The notes beneath the pieces were generated by a model that was not told the origin of the DNA, searched no databases, and saw only the letters and a program-made list of their open reading frames with translations. A DNA stretch of 64,000 nt. Source: Melieria omissa. Taxonomy: Eukaryota > Arthropoda > Insecta > Diptera > Ulidiidae. The stretch is from the NCBI GenBank assembly GCA_963971225.1, contig OZ020267.1, positions 113,532,936 through 113,596,935 of the forward strand, given 5' to 3'. Of the stretch, positions 36,430 through 48,374 are shown one piece after another. The position numbers were made by a program, and so were the translations under genes. Position 1 is the first letter of the stretch, and each line of letters opens with the position of its first letter.

Positions 36430-37729
36430 AACCACCTCGCATGTTTGGAAAAATTGTCTCAAAACAATAAATAATGCCGTCTCCCAAGCACTTTGTGTCT
36501 CTACAAGCAACTTCTGTGCAGTTATGAAAATATTTTAATATTTTTTTTACCTACTTAACTCTACTCCACTGCCATAATTCTTTTGTTCATGCATTCTTGC
36601 CTTAAACACCGCAAACAAAAGTATTGAAATTGCAAACTTTCACACTAACACAAACATATTGTACGCACTTCCACTTCGGTCTGCGTTTGAATCACGTGCC
36701 ACTCATTAATTCACTGCAATTTGCTGCACTTCCACTTGCGAAAATGTGTGCTAGAAATTGCAGCAATTAACAGTTTTTTAGCACAAATATATATGAAAGT
36801 AGGTATAGCTTTGAAGAAAAATATTTACAAAATAAAATCATCTTAATGATAAATTGAAATCCTTAATGGCAAACACTGCTGTGCGAAGGATGAAACAAGG
36901 TGCAGCTGTAAAATGAGAGAAATGCGCGAGCAGAGTGTTGCATATGCGTTCAACAATCATTGCAGCCTTGTGTTGTGCAACATAAAAGCCACAACAACAA
37001 ACATAAGAATATAAAATGAAAATAAAACAAGAAAGCAAGTAAAAATAAAATAAACTCAATTGCAATTTAAGCATCATTAGACGATTTTCTGCACACTCAG
37101 ACAAGGAATGCAATGCACTGCACTGACAATGGCGACGAAGCGGATGCTTATCAAATGACGGCGCAAGGACGTGTGTGTGTGTGTGTGTAAGAGTGTGCGT
37201 GTGAGTGGCAGAGTTTAATAAGGAAGGGAGTACTAGATGCATGCTTGTAGAAAGATTTTAAGTTCTAGTCTGCTGTTGTTTATTAAAACTGACAAACTTT
37301 TGAGCTTTGTTCAGTTAAGTTTTTAGTATTTCTTATTCAAATCGAAGTAGGATGAGAACTTCAAATGATAGAAGAGAATGGTGCTACGTGGCAACCAAAG
37401 CTGAACTTGATCTTCGACCATAAAACAATGACAAATCGCAATTTCATGGAAGAGTGAAAAATGTTTTAAAAATTTGTGCAAATATGTGAGAAAATTTGTC
37501 TAAGTGCTTTAATATTTCATACAAAAAACGTCGTTTAGCAAGAGATGTAATTTTTAAATAAAAGAATTGCTTTGCTTCCATTAGTGTAGACATCTGTCTG
37601 TGAGTGAAGAGTGCGGGACACAAGACTTCTAAAACCGAATAAGCTAAATAAAGCAACGAATGTGGCCAGGAAGTAAATCTGCAAATTGGCACTTTCCATT
37701 TACATACTCGCTCATCTATACATATGAAT
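36430..37729. other. Intergenic, no gene seen
   Basis: AT-rich, with a GT run at 37170-37190. The minus frame 36838-37242 is low-complexity around the CA/GT run. Nothing supported. Confidence 0.5.
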
Positions 37730-39637
37730 TAGGGATTGCAATTCAGGGATCGCGAATCCCGGAATCCCGGGGTCCCGGACAATTTCAGTCCCGAAAAATC
37801 CCGGCATTGATAAAATCCGATCCCGGGACCGAAACAAAGAAAAAAGCTTACTTTTTGCATTTATCATGTTGATTTCGAAAAATGCAACCCTTCTTATTTA
37901 ACACAAAAAATTAATTGCCCATTGCCTGTGACGTTTGAATAAGTGTTAATGCAACAATAGCTCTGTTTGTTTATAACTACTTTTTACAAATTTGTACAAA
38001 CTAGCACTGTTTTAGTACTTTACCAGTACAAATTTGCCAGCAACCAAAATCAGAAGTGGAAAAAGTGAATAAAATTTACCTAAATAATTAAAAAAAATAA
38101 TAATAAATAATGTTAATTATTTAGCAGGTAATTTTTTTTAATAATTGTTCTCTTACTTTCACTTAAATTAAAGTTACTCATACGACCCGTGTGATCTAAA
38201 TCTATTATGTGTAGAAAAATGTATCCATTATTTTTTTTTAATAAAATTTAAGATATCATTGAGCATATGTAAAATGATCTGATTTAAGTCAAATGTGCAC
38301 CGTTATGTGCAATAACTTGTTAAATTTTTTAACTGTAATTCCAATAATGCTTCTCTTTTACTTTTACAGGCATCTCTTGACGCAAATTTTTTACCATTAA
38401 AATCATCCATCATAGACAGGAAAACATGATAATTACTTCATGCGAGCTCTGTATGATGGATGCTATATGATGGATGCATAACAGCCTCCCAACTAAAATC
38501 CGTAGGTAGTCACTATCGATATTTGCAGTCCGCCGTCCTAAGAAAACAACTTTCCTCTCCTGCTGGTCAAAGCTGGCTGCTTTTGGGCAATTGCTTCCTT
38601 CAGACAGTTTAGTTGTTGTTAGTAGATGTTCGGTTTAATTGATTGGCCCTAGGAGTGCAGCCCATAGTAAATAATTTGCTGCTAATCCTTCCAAACACAA
38701 GCAAAACCTTTCTGGAGATCAATTCTGGTTTGGCCACCGCTTTCGTTTGGTGATCGTTTTCGCTTTACACCATCCACCCCAAAAAAAATGTACGATTTCA
38801 TTCGACTCAGCACTGATTTGCGGATAGAAATTCAGTCAATGAAGCGGTGGTACTCTTTTTTAGTATGCAACCTTGTTTAAATAATTCCAAATGGTTTTTT
38901 AAGCAATGTTTAGCTCCTGAACAATTGAAACAATGCTTACATGACGGTCGGACTTGAAGACTTCTATGATTTTATCAAAGTTTTGAACTATTGCCAGAGT
39001 GTGGCATTAGAATCTCTGAAACAAAATCGATGAAACTCAGAACCACAGACAGTATTCACGTTTGTAGCCACGTGGTCACGTGCTCTCAAACAAAACTGAG
39101 TCAAGCGTCCATCTTACGCGTCCAAAAATTAATCCATTCAAAAAAGTAAACCACCAGAATTTTCTAAAAACATGCAAGTTCAACTCTTCTTTACACTAAT
39201 GTGACTTGTCACATTCGCAATACACAGGGAAAATGGTGGAAATAAGAGGATTAAGAAAGAAACAGCTAATATAAAACTATCAGCATTTGAGAAATAAAAC
39301 TATAGCGAAACTAGAATTATTGATAGTTATTACTCATACCGAATTTCACTTCTTTTGGGAGGGAGATGCCTTTTCAGCAGGTTAGCCAGGTGATTTCGCA
39401 ATTAAATGAGTTTCTAAGTTATTTGTCATAAATATTTTGTTTTTTGTCTTAGTTTTAAATTAAGTACACAGAATTGTATTTAATACATAAATATAATTTA
39501 TTTGATTGAAAAAAAGTCTGAACTAGTTCCTTAAAGAAATATATTCAATCCCGAAAAAAATCCCGGGATCCCGGGATTGTGATTTTCAGTCCCGAATATC
39601 CCAGGATGGCAAAACTGGTTCGGGATTGCAATTCCTA
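37730..39637. mobile_element. hAT-like element with CCCGGGAT subterminal repeats
   Basis: The outer ends are TAGGGATTGCAATTCAGG (left) and TAGGAATTGCAATCCCG (right, reversed). Inside each are clusters of GGGATCCCGGGA-type palindromic words (37748-37820 and 39547-39605). The flanking 8-mers (ATATGAAT and TTATTTAT) match at only 5 of 8 positions, though both fit the nTnnnnAn pattern, so the duplication is doubtful. No hAT transposase was recognised; instead the interior contains a mariner relic. Boundaries are likely, superfamily inferred. Confidence 0.65.
38510..39010 (-). pseudogene. Decayed irritans-group mariner transposase
   Basis: Conceptual minus-strand translation, across several frameshifts and stops, gives in family order: FKSDRHVSIVSIVQELNI (38975-38920), AKPELISRKVLLV (about 38738-38700) and QQLNCLKEAIAQKQPALTS (about 38623-38566). 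These match consecutive blocks of irritans/Hsmar-type mariner transposases between the second DNA-binding helix and the second catalytic aspartate. No open frame of useful length survives. Terminal repeats could not be found, so the ends are undefined. It lies between the hAT-like termini. Confidence 0.8.
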
Positions 39638-41469
39638 TTATTTATATATAAAACTATGTATGTAAAGTAGCTATTTTAGAGCCACTATTGTGTGTGTGTG
39701 TGTTTGTGTCTGTGTCTATCAATCAAATCCGCCGCTCGCATTGCATTCAGTCACGTTTATTCGTTTATTTGCGGTCTTTGGCAACTTTACAACTTTTCAA
39801 CTTAACCTAACTCACAAGCACACATTCACACACAAATGCACACGCACACAGCGACAGAAAGCGCCAACTTTAAACTGTCAATTGCGAGACAGATATGCAA
39901 AGTTAAATGTTAATTTATTTACTAAAGCAGCAGCAATACTCGATGCCGAGACTACGCAAAGGTCGAAATGTCATCGCAATCATCGAGTAATTTAGTGATT
40001 TCGGCTGCCGCATGTGGACCCATGATGAGCGCACCGAGCGGCGATGGCGACGACCCTTTTGCGCTCGCTTTCGCTTTCGCCTTCGATTTAATAATTAAAT
40101 TTAATGGGTAGAGCGAGAAATTGAAATCCGAGTACGCACGGCTTATGCAAATGCGTCGCGCTGAATGGCCAACTCGAGCAGCCGAGAATGAATGTTGGCA
40201 ATTTATTACGTCGAGTTGTGATTGCGTACCGACCGTCAGCCGACGGACGACAGACGACAATATTAATTTGGCCCAAAGATGGATGGAATGAATGAGCGAA
40301 CGGCGCACGGCCATTCAAAGGTGTTCAAATTAAAATCTTTTATTAGATTTAATTAAAGTTGAAAGCTTAGTTGAAACGGGTGTACGCACGCGTTTCTTTA
40401 TTTAATCAACATTGTGTGTATGTGTGTGTGTGTGTTTTTTTCTTTGCCTTTCATTACGCAGAGAAAGTGCGAAAATAACTGAGAGGACAATGAGTGCGTT
40501 TGGGCCGAAACGGGCGGGAGGTGCAAATTAAATTGGTTTCGCTGTGCACGAATTTAAAATAAGTGCACAGTAAAAAAAGTGGACCCGAGGCAATGCGGGG
40601 GCCAGCGGCAATCACAGTCAATTAAATTAATGATTGAACTGGCAATGAAAGGCGTTGCTACAAACATAATAAGATTAATTGAATGCTGACGCAATAATTG
40701 TGCAGTTGCAAAAGTGGGCAACAGCAACTTTTATTACGGCCAGTTTTATTTTAATGGTTTTTGTTTTGCGGCAGGATTTGGGGTTTTAATGCCATCATAA
40801 AAATGAATGAAAATTATTAACAAATAATAAAAAAAGTATATTAATAAAATATGGAAAAATGTTTCATTGAATTATTATTTCTTTATTTCTTTATTTATTT
40901 ATTAATTTTATATATTTTGTTAAATTTTAATTTAAATTTTTTTGAAATTTAAATAATTATTTACAACAAAAGAAAATGCTATCGCTTGTGTCTACTTTAA
41001 GCTGAACTAACATAATGCAGCTTGTGCTCAAAAATTCTTAAATTCATTTGGATCACTTTTTTTCTCCTTCTTGTGCCTTTGCCGTGTATTGTCTTTGTCA
41101 ACTCCTCTGCTTTGCAAATTCTCTGGATTCTCTGTTCTTTGTTCTGTCCCTCGCTTAGTTGTTTTTCAACGCTCAGGTTTGTTTCTTTTGTCCCATTTCT
41201 TGTCTTTCTTTTTGGGTTTCCCGATTTGCAGCAACACTTTCAAAGCGCGATTGTTGTCTCTTTGAGAAATGTGACCATTCTGTCGCAGTTTATTTGCTTA
41301 AAGCTTTTCATTTTTTGATGTCATTTTCAATGAAACTCTGATAGTCTCTTTCCTGGTTATGAAAACCATCTTTTAAGGTGATTCGAAAAGTTCATTTTGT
41401 ATGGAAAGTATGACTATGTGAAGTTTTTTATGCAACTACTTTGAAGGTCCTTAAAAACTAAATTCAAAG
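39638..41469. other. Intergenic, no gene seen
   Basis: GT run at 39689-39702, GT at 40418-40437 and an AT-rich block at 40800-40960. The TC-rich frame near 41022-41318 (+) is hydrophobic by composition but has no recognisable family. Confidence 0.5.
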
Positions 41470-41625
41470 TAAATAAACCATACAAAAATTCGTTACACAT
41501 TCACAATCAAAGAAATCTAAGAAACAAAAAATATAAAAAATAGTTAAAGTGAACCAACCACAGAAAAATTCATTGCACATTCACAATCAAAGAAATTTAA
41601 GAAACAAAAATTAAAAAAACAGTGT
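41470..41625. repeat. Two-copy direct repeat, ~82-bp period
   Basis: CACATTCACAATCAAAGAAA followed by T(C/T)TAAGAAACAAAAA occurs near 41495 and 41577, preceded both times by AAACCATACA/AACCAACCACA.. AAAATTC. Confidence 0.75.
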
Positions 41626-41793
41626 AAAAATTCAATGGAGTTAATAAAAATCCAAAAATTGTAGCACAGTGTTTTTAAAGAAAACATTTTTTCTTCAGCA
41701 AACCATACTAAATGCACATTCAAGCCTGCAGCACAGTAAAATTTGTATTTTTGAACACTTAAATTTTAGTAAAATGTCAAACTTTAACATTAA

Positions 41794-42313
41794 CCCTTTC
41801 GCTATTTTGTTGCCATATGGAACATGCTACTTTGTGGACGTCTGCATCCTCTATGCTGGCAAGAATACATTTTTTTGTTGGTCCTTAGAATAGATTGAAG
41901 TTTTAGGAAAAATACAAAATTGATAAACTGAATATTTAAGTTTGAAGAAGAGAAGTATACACGTTTTTTAAATGGTATATCTTCACATAGCAAAGGAAGA
42001 AAAAGCAGAAAACTTAAGATAATTTTTTTATTTGACGTTTTCTTTCAATTTAGTTATTTCTTTACTTCTTATTTTGGCTAAAGTAAATGAAGAAATATTT
42101 AAATTTTCGTTATGCGCAAAAGTTTTTATGTTTAAGTAATAATTACAGCCACAACGATGTAGTTTCTCTCATAGAAAAACACTCTAAAATACAGGGTCCG
42201 AGTAAAAAAATAAAAAAAATGTTTATGGAATTTTGCTAATATAACCACATAGAAGCCCAAGACGTAAAATTTAAAATTGTAACTTTCCCCAGTAAAAACC
42301 TGTAGCGAAAGGG
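41794..42313. mobile_element. piggyBac-like TTAA MITE
   Basis: 520 bp with ends CCCTTTCGCTA and TAGCGAAAGGG, perfect inverted 11-mers, and TTAA on both sides (41790-41793, 42314-42317). The CCC...GGG ends on a TTAA target are characteristic of piggyBac. No transposase fragment inside. Confidence 0.9.
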
Positions 42314-42874
42314 TTAACCAACACTTCTGACAACCTTTCATCACAATATAGTAAATTTATTCCCCTCCTCACTGCCTTGTCACTCAATCTAAACTGCATT
42401 CACTATTCGCATTTAAAATAAAAAGAAATTTAATGTTTTTCAAATTGCATTTCAAAGTAAATTCCAGTCACATTGCTGTCTCTCAGTTTCATGAAAACTG
42501 CAATTAACCCAGTAAGACTAATGCCTTCCATTCGTTCGCCATCTGCTGTTGGTATGTGTATGTGTGTGTGTGTGTGTCTTGAGGGCAGCTTGATAAATAG
42601 ATTTATCACAACCGCAACAAATTCAACATTAATCAACATTACTTTTCTTTGCACAGCCAGTGAGCATTTTCAATTTCTTTCTGCACTGACGTTTTGCAGT
42701 TCCAAGAACCAGTTGCACTGCTCGTTCAGCCAACTTGATGAACTTTGTATGCTTTCGCTTTCTTTAGTTACATCAATGCACTTGAAAAGTTTTGCATTTC
42801 GTTAAAACTTAAAGTAAAGACATTTTTTTATTCGGTGATTTTGGTTTAATTATAATTTTTAATTAGTATTAGGC

Positions 42875-43270
42875 TTGGTTGGTTGGTTTAGTGGCTGCCT
42901 CTGTATGAGACACACTTAGGCCTATGGGCCCGTTGTAATACCACAGATTCCACCCGTTTGAAATGTGTATGCAACACTGTTTTTCCAACATGTGATACAA
43001 CATACATTTCAAACGGATGGGGGAAAGGGAGGGAGGGGACCTACAGTTTAACGCCGAATCCGAACGGCGATTGGCAGTTATTCTTTCACACTTGGAGGTT
43101 TTGCCATTGTCTGCCAAGAGCGCACTTGCGCGATTCTTATTATTCTCATCTGCTTCATGTGCATAGCGATAGAAGTAGATTAGTGTTTTTTCCAGCCCAA
43201 GGCAGGAATCGAACCTGGAGTGCTCGGTATGAGAAGCCAGCGCGCTACCCGCTGAGCTATCGAGACCGAC
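42875..43270 (-). mobile_element. tRNA-derived SINE
   Basis: On the minus strand it begins at about 43266 with GGTCTCGATAGCTCAGCGGG (box A TAGCTCAGCGGG) and has box B GGTTCGATTCC about 45 bases further. The 3' acceptor strand does not pair with GGTCTCG, so it is not a working tRNA. The body contains CGCTCTTGGCAGACAATGGC and CTGTAGGTCCC, a core I recall as common in tephritid fly repeats. It ends in a short ACCA-repeat tail. A 10-bp direct repeat with one mismatch (AGTATTAGGC 42865-42874, AGTACTAGGC 43271-43280) is a likely target duplication. Confidence 0.88.
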
Positions 43271-43329
43271 AGTACTAGGCCTACTAGCCTAATAAATTGA
43301 GCGGCCACTGTGAAAAAAAATACAAAAAT

Positions 43330-43795
43330 ATATGTAAGAAAAAAAAAATTTAAATGAACAGAATTGCTTTGATTCTAAGTTTGGTTTATTTGTAAAAAAT
43401 TCACTTACATCTATCTATTAAAAAACATATTTTTAAAAAATTTCACATGAACACAATTGCTTTGTTTCGATGTCTGGTTTAGCTGTAAAGGTTTCACTCA
43501 CAGCTATCTATTTTATAAATTTTTTTTTTGAATTTTACATGAACAGAAATGTTTTGACTCTATGTCTGGTTTATTTGTAAAGAATTCACTAACATCTCTC
43601 CATTAAAAAAAAATATTTTTAAAAAATGTCACATGAACAGATCTGCTTTGATTCCATGTCTGGTTTATTTGTAAAGGTTTCACTCACATCTATCTATTTT
43701 ATAAAAAAATATTTTAAAACAATTTCACATGAACACAATAGCTTTGTTTCGTTGTCTGGTTTAGCTGTAAAGGATTCACTTACATCCAGAAAGTC
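43330..43795. repeat. ~94-bp tandem array, five units
   Basis: ATGAACA anchors start at 43353, 43447, 43539, 43633 and 43729 (periods 94, 92, 94, 96). Each unit has GCTTTG.TTC..TGTCTGGTTTA and TTCACT.ACATCTATCTATT. Units 2 and 5 share ACACAA.TGCTTTGTTTCG and resemble each other more than their neighbours, hinting at higher-order structure. Confidence 0.88.
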
Positions 43796-44184
43796 ATAAA
43801 AAATTTGGCATGCTTTAACTAATAAAATCTCTTGTATACAAACTTCTTTGCAACTCTGTCTTGAAGGACTGTCTACGTTTGGATGAGAGAGAATTAATAT
43901 CTAAAAGAGAGAATGGTCTTCATTTGATCTTATTTCTCAGCCATGATGGACTCTAATACAGAGGTTATGAGAGAGAGTTATGAAAAATTTGCTGGTGGAA
44001 AACTATAAAATTTGTATAGAATCGCTGACAAAAAGTATCCAGAAAAGGTAGTTTTGATGTCTGTAATTGTAAAATTACCACTAGTAAGATTCTTCTTGAG
44101 ATAACTGAAGACATCCTAAGCTTTCAATAAATCTAAATAGCGAAGTCTAACTTAGAGAACATATGACAATTTTTTATTCCTTAG
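43796..44184. other. Intergenic, no gene seen
   Basis: No domain, repeat boundary or regulatory motif recognised. Confidence 0.5.
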
Positions 44185-44314
44185 CAGTGACGAATTCAGG
44201 GGTTGAAATCCCCGAAATATTATGGTCGACTTCAAAACTACATACAAATTAAAATACATACAATAAAGAATCCTTTTTGAAACCTCCCCAAATATTTTTC
44301 TGCATCCGCCCCTG
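44185..44314. mobile_element. hAT MITE, family B copy 2
   Basis: Begins CAGTGACGAATTCAGGGG, ends GCATCCGCCCCTG, and shares the interior (ACTACATACAAATTAAAA, CCCCAAATATTTTTCTG) with the 24055 copy. Flanks TTCCTTAG and, one base offset, TTCTTTAG are a probable decayed 8-bp duplication. More diverged, hence older. Confidence 0.85.
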
Positions 44315-44323
44315 TTTCTTTAG

Positions 44324-45660
44324 AGAATTTTTATATTTTGGTCGTAGAAAATACTAAAAATTTGTTCTTCATAGAAAATTTTATTTTAACAGTTTGAACC
44401 CAAAATATATTAACATTTTTCATTCCTTAGAGAAATTTGATTTCGTATTTTCTTAGCAAAAAATATTACAATTTTTTTAGTCATACAGAATTTTGATTTA
44501 ACATATCAAAAAGTTTTCATTCAATCATATTCCAAAATGTTTCAACTCAAAGCAACGAAAATGCGTAGAAATGCAACAAACTCCAGTAAACCAGCGCAGC
44601 CAAGTGGTCCTCGAAAACCTGATCCATTAGGGTTTTTGCGAGAAACGTGTAGCAACCAAGTGTCACCGCTCATTCGTCTCCGACACGTTGAGCTATTGTT
44701 GGTCGCTTCGGAATGCTGTTTGTAATAAAATACGCACTGTGTGTTGTTGCTATTTTAAGAAGGATGTAATAAGAGCAGCGAACGAAACAAATTGAAGTTA
44801 ATACAAGTGTAAATTGTCGCACGATTTTATACAAAGCAACAAATAAGCGCAATGCAAAGCAATACGTTACCCGCAACTACGGCACCGACACCCCCCGCCC
44901 CCACCCGCAGCACTGCAAGCGCCGCTTTATTGGTTTGTGTGGCGCGGTGCGAAATATTTGTGCGCGAGAGAATCGCTGTTACATTTCTCAATGAAATATT
45001 TTCCAATGAAATATGAAACAGGTTATGTCGTCTACCTATTTTCTGGTTCCCATTTTCTCTTATTTCTTGTTGTTCTTGTGTGCCTTCATATTGTTGCTTC
45101 GTATATGTGCAAAGCGCAGATGAACGCAACACGGCAGCGCTGTGGGCGCAAAGTGCGCTCTTAGCGTAAACTCTGCAATGCTACAACAATGCAGCAAGCA
45201 GGAATTTAGAGCTTTCATTTTTCCAAACACGTTCGCAACACATAAAACAAAACGCATTTACGCAGCATTCAAACGCACACTTGAACACACTTCCCCTGTC
45301 CGGTTCCGGTGCTCGGTTCGTTTCGACGCCGCCGAGACGCGCACCGACACACGCACACCCAATTTAGCAAAGTGTCACAAACAAGCAAAATGACAATAGC
45401 ACATTTGAAGGGACTTTTTTCTTGGTTGCATGCAACATGCTTTGCCACACACACACACACACACACTCGCGTCGAGCACAATGCAGAGGCATCTTGATGT
45501 CTTGGCGGGTGGGGCGAGTGTGGCGACTGTTCGTGCATATCATATGTGGATTGCCTCAAACGTATGTTTGTATGTATGTATGTGCCAACTATGCAATCTA
45601 ACCAACAACAAAAACAATAACAACTACTACTAACACGCATATGGGCATCTCCCAGTGGCA
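44324..45660. other. Intergenic, no gene seen
   Basis: Contains a CA run at 45445-45467. Several overlapping frames at 44800-45660 on both strands are short and without domains. Confidence 0.5.
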
Positions 45661-46374
45661 CGGACGCGACATTCGCATGCTTTCAATTACACCAAAAACA
45701 AGAAAGAAACACAAAAAGTCGATATGTTTTTTTAGTGTTCTAACGCGCTGAAATGGTGCTACATTTTAGAAATATATTTGAAAGATTTAGTACAAATTAG
45801 TACAAAATAAAAAGCAATTATGCAATGAAACGGACGCGACAAAAAAAAGAAGTTTTTTTGAAGCTCTTATAGAAATATACAAAATTTAGCGATTTTTGGG
45901 AACTTTTTTTTTATATATATACATGCAAATGAAGGTCAAAGGATAACTTTTCTTCGTAGACTTATGAAATATGAGAATTTTGTCTTACCTTTTTTTAATT
46001 AGGTATATCATGAATACGGACGCGACATCACGGACGCGACAAATTTTTCCAAGGGTATTCCCCTTACTAAATACAGTAATCGTTTTCATTATAACACTTC
46101 AACTTTTAATGAAAAGAACACATAACAAGTTAAATTCAAGTTACAGCAATCAAAATAAGGAAAAATCAAAGTTAAAAGTTCTTAGTGTGGTTTATTTAAT
46201 TTTCCTGAGGAACTCTATTGAAATTAGATCGCGTTTAATATCGCGCACACAGCTCTTACAATCATTAGCAATGCACCTTTCATTCATCACATCGCAGCAA
46301 ACTGGTTTTAGAAATAACTTAATAAATTAATTAAATTATATTATATTAATTATTTGTACAGTATTTTTCATCAA

Positions 46375-46762
46375 CCCTTTCCGGAAATTTGTATGATATA
46401 TCGTACAATTTTTTTTAAAGATTTTTTTTTGACAGCGAACGTTTTTTTTATGAAACGGCTTTTAAATTCTGATTAAGGAGGTTATGTTTTACCATTCTGT
46501 TTGAAAATATAAACCACAATAGCCGCGGCTATACAGTGTGAGTGCGATTTGTAAGCAGTTCTTTGCAAGAATTTGGCGATGCGATGCTTCTGCGGAGGAA
46601 TTTTTAAATATGTAATACTTTTTAGTAGCAAAAAGACAAACAAGTTCAAAGTTTGAATCTCAGTTGATTTACAAAACTTATTAAATTTAACAATTTTTGC
46701 TTCTAAATATTTTCCCGAGCCTTTAAAAAATTGTACGATATATCGTACAAATCACACAAGGG
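46375..46762. mobile_element. piggyBac-like MITE with palindromic subterminal repeat
   Basis: Left end CAACCCTTTCCGGAAATTTG and, reversed, right end CAACCCTTGTGTGATTTG are each followed by the palindrome TTGTACGATATATCGTACAA (one base differs at the left) and AATTTTTTTTAAAG. Flanking tetramers are TCAA and TTGC where TTAA would be expected, so the site has decayed or the superfamily is different. No coding sequence. Confidence 0.6.
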
Positions 46763-46810
46763 TTGCAAAGCTTTGTACGATTTATCGTACAAATGGCGGG
46801 CAAAGGTTGC
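46763..46810. repeat. Extra terminus of the palindrome-bearing MITE
   Basis: A second right-end-like block: TTGTACGATTTATCGTACAA (46773-46792) followed by ATGGCGGGCAAAGGTTGC. It abuts the previous element and looks like a remnant of another copy. Confidence 0.5.
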
Positions 46811-47191
46811 AAGTGATGTTAGCATTTTTTTTTAAGTTATGGATTTGGTAACAGAATTTTTCTGTTTGCTTGAATACCACGCCCATCACTAAATCGTATG
46901 ACTAATTAAATTCGACTAATCGACTATTTCTATTCAGAAATAACAATTACTTAACGATTTTGTGTTTCACTGGTTTTATTGAGGGGAAAAGGGCTTTGCA
47001 ACAGCAATAACGGTTTTATAAGGCCTTATAGATGTTACTCAATTGTTTAAATATATAATTTATATAGTTTTCGATCAAAATGAAATCACGTTTTGATTTT
47101 TGTTGTTACATTTATATTTTCTTATCAAATAAGCCAATAAATTGTTCATAAAATTAAAAAAAACGAAAAAAAAGTTTCATGCATTTTTACT

Positions 47192-47226
47192 CCTTTGCGG
47201 ACCATTGTACGATATATCGTACAAAA
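47192..47226. repeat. Solo left terminus of the palindrome-bearing MITE
   Basis: CCTTTGCGGACCATTGTACG continuing through the 20-bp palindrome at 47205-47224. No matching right end was found nearby. Confidence 0.55.
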
Positions 47227-47572
47227 TTGATGAAGCTGTTATTCTCAACCAAAATTATTTTTTTGATATTTTCTTGTATTTTATTGCTAAAATGTTCAAT
47301 GAGAGTCAATATTTTGAAAAAAAAAATGTATCTCAAGAAATGCGGAAATTTACCGGAAATCGAATAACAATCGAATCGATTCAGAGCTTCCGGTTACGGA
47401 CGCGACAAATTTTAAACACCCATAAAATTTTTTTCCGATTTTGCCGGGAACCAATTATTATATTTTCCTAACGGGAACAATGCACCTATTTAAAAACTGA
47501 CAGCTACTTGCATTTGAAAAGTTTGTCCACTAATGGCAACAACTAATAAGGTTTTTTGGGCACGGACGCGAC

Positions 47573-48370
47573 AATAGGATACAGGAAGAAGCAAACTAAA
47601 AAAACTTCCGTTCTTTGAACTCCACTTTCTCTCGCTTTCTCTAATACACAAGATTGTTGTTAGTAGAAAACTTTTGCATTACAAGAAAAATATAATATTA
47701 CTTGAATAAGATAAAAACGGAAAGACAAACTGTGCATATAATTCGTCAAAAGGCTCAGAAAAATTTTTTTTTCTTTTAAAGTAGTATATTTCGGTCAAAA
47801 ATTAAAAAAAATTAAAAATTCATTTACATTTATAAAATATAGATATTTAAGCTGTATTATTGGATAATAGAAAGTTTTTCTGAGCAATTTGAATTTTTCA
47901 CTCGTGGTGGACCTTTTTTGGGAGATGCCCATATGTAGTGAGCGTGCGGTGCGGTGTGGTGTGGTGCGGTGTGGCATCGAGCAGATGTGTTGGCTGCAGC
48001 AAAGTGCGCCATAAAATTCCTTAAAAGCATTTCTATGAATTTATTAAATTTTTCTAAAAATAATTTGTAGTTTGCTGAAAGTGGGAGCGTCAGCGAAGTG
48101 TTGGAATGCAAGTAAGAAAATTTCTCACTTTCCACGAACAAAGCCTTCAAAGAGCGAAATGTTTCGGGGGAAACTGGGACACACTGATCTTTAATCAGGT
48201 TTGAATTCTCAAGAAAGCTAATTAAACTTTAAATAGTAAGGATTGCTTGTAGTTATATTTGAAATTTCAAATTGTGTTGAGCGAGATTCAAACCAACTTA
48301 ATTTCAATTTAATATTTAAATATTTATTTTCGAAAGAGTCTTTCAGTTCTTCTTATAAATAAGAGAGCAA
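47573..48370. other. Intergenic, no gene seen
   Basis: Includes a short GTGCG/GTGTG-rich tract at about 47943-47976. No gene recognised. Confidence 0.5.
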
Positions 48371-48374
48371 TTAA

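Larger units (their letters stand above)
45661..47572 (+). repeat. Dispersed CGGACGCGAC motif cluster
   Basis: CGGACGCGAC occurs six times, all on the plus strand: 45661, 45831, 46017, 46031, 47397 and 47563, usually as ACGGACGCGACA. It stands out in very AT-rich DNA. The first and last copies share GGCACGGACGCGACA-like context and may mark the ends of one element. No transposase was recognised between them; the frame 45971-46330 (+) is of unknown nature. Confidence 0.8.

Noticed and set aside
43200..43268. tRNA gene on the minus strand
   Set aside because: Box A and box B are present but the acceptor stem does not pair and the sequence continues into a SINE body.
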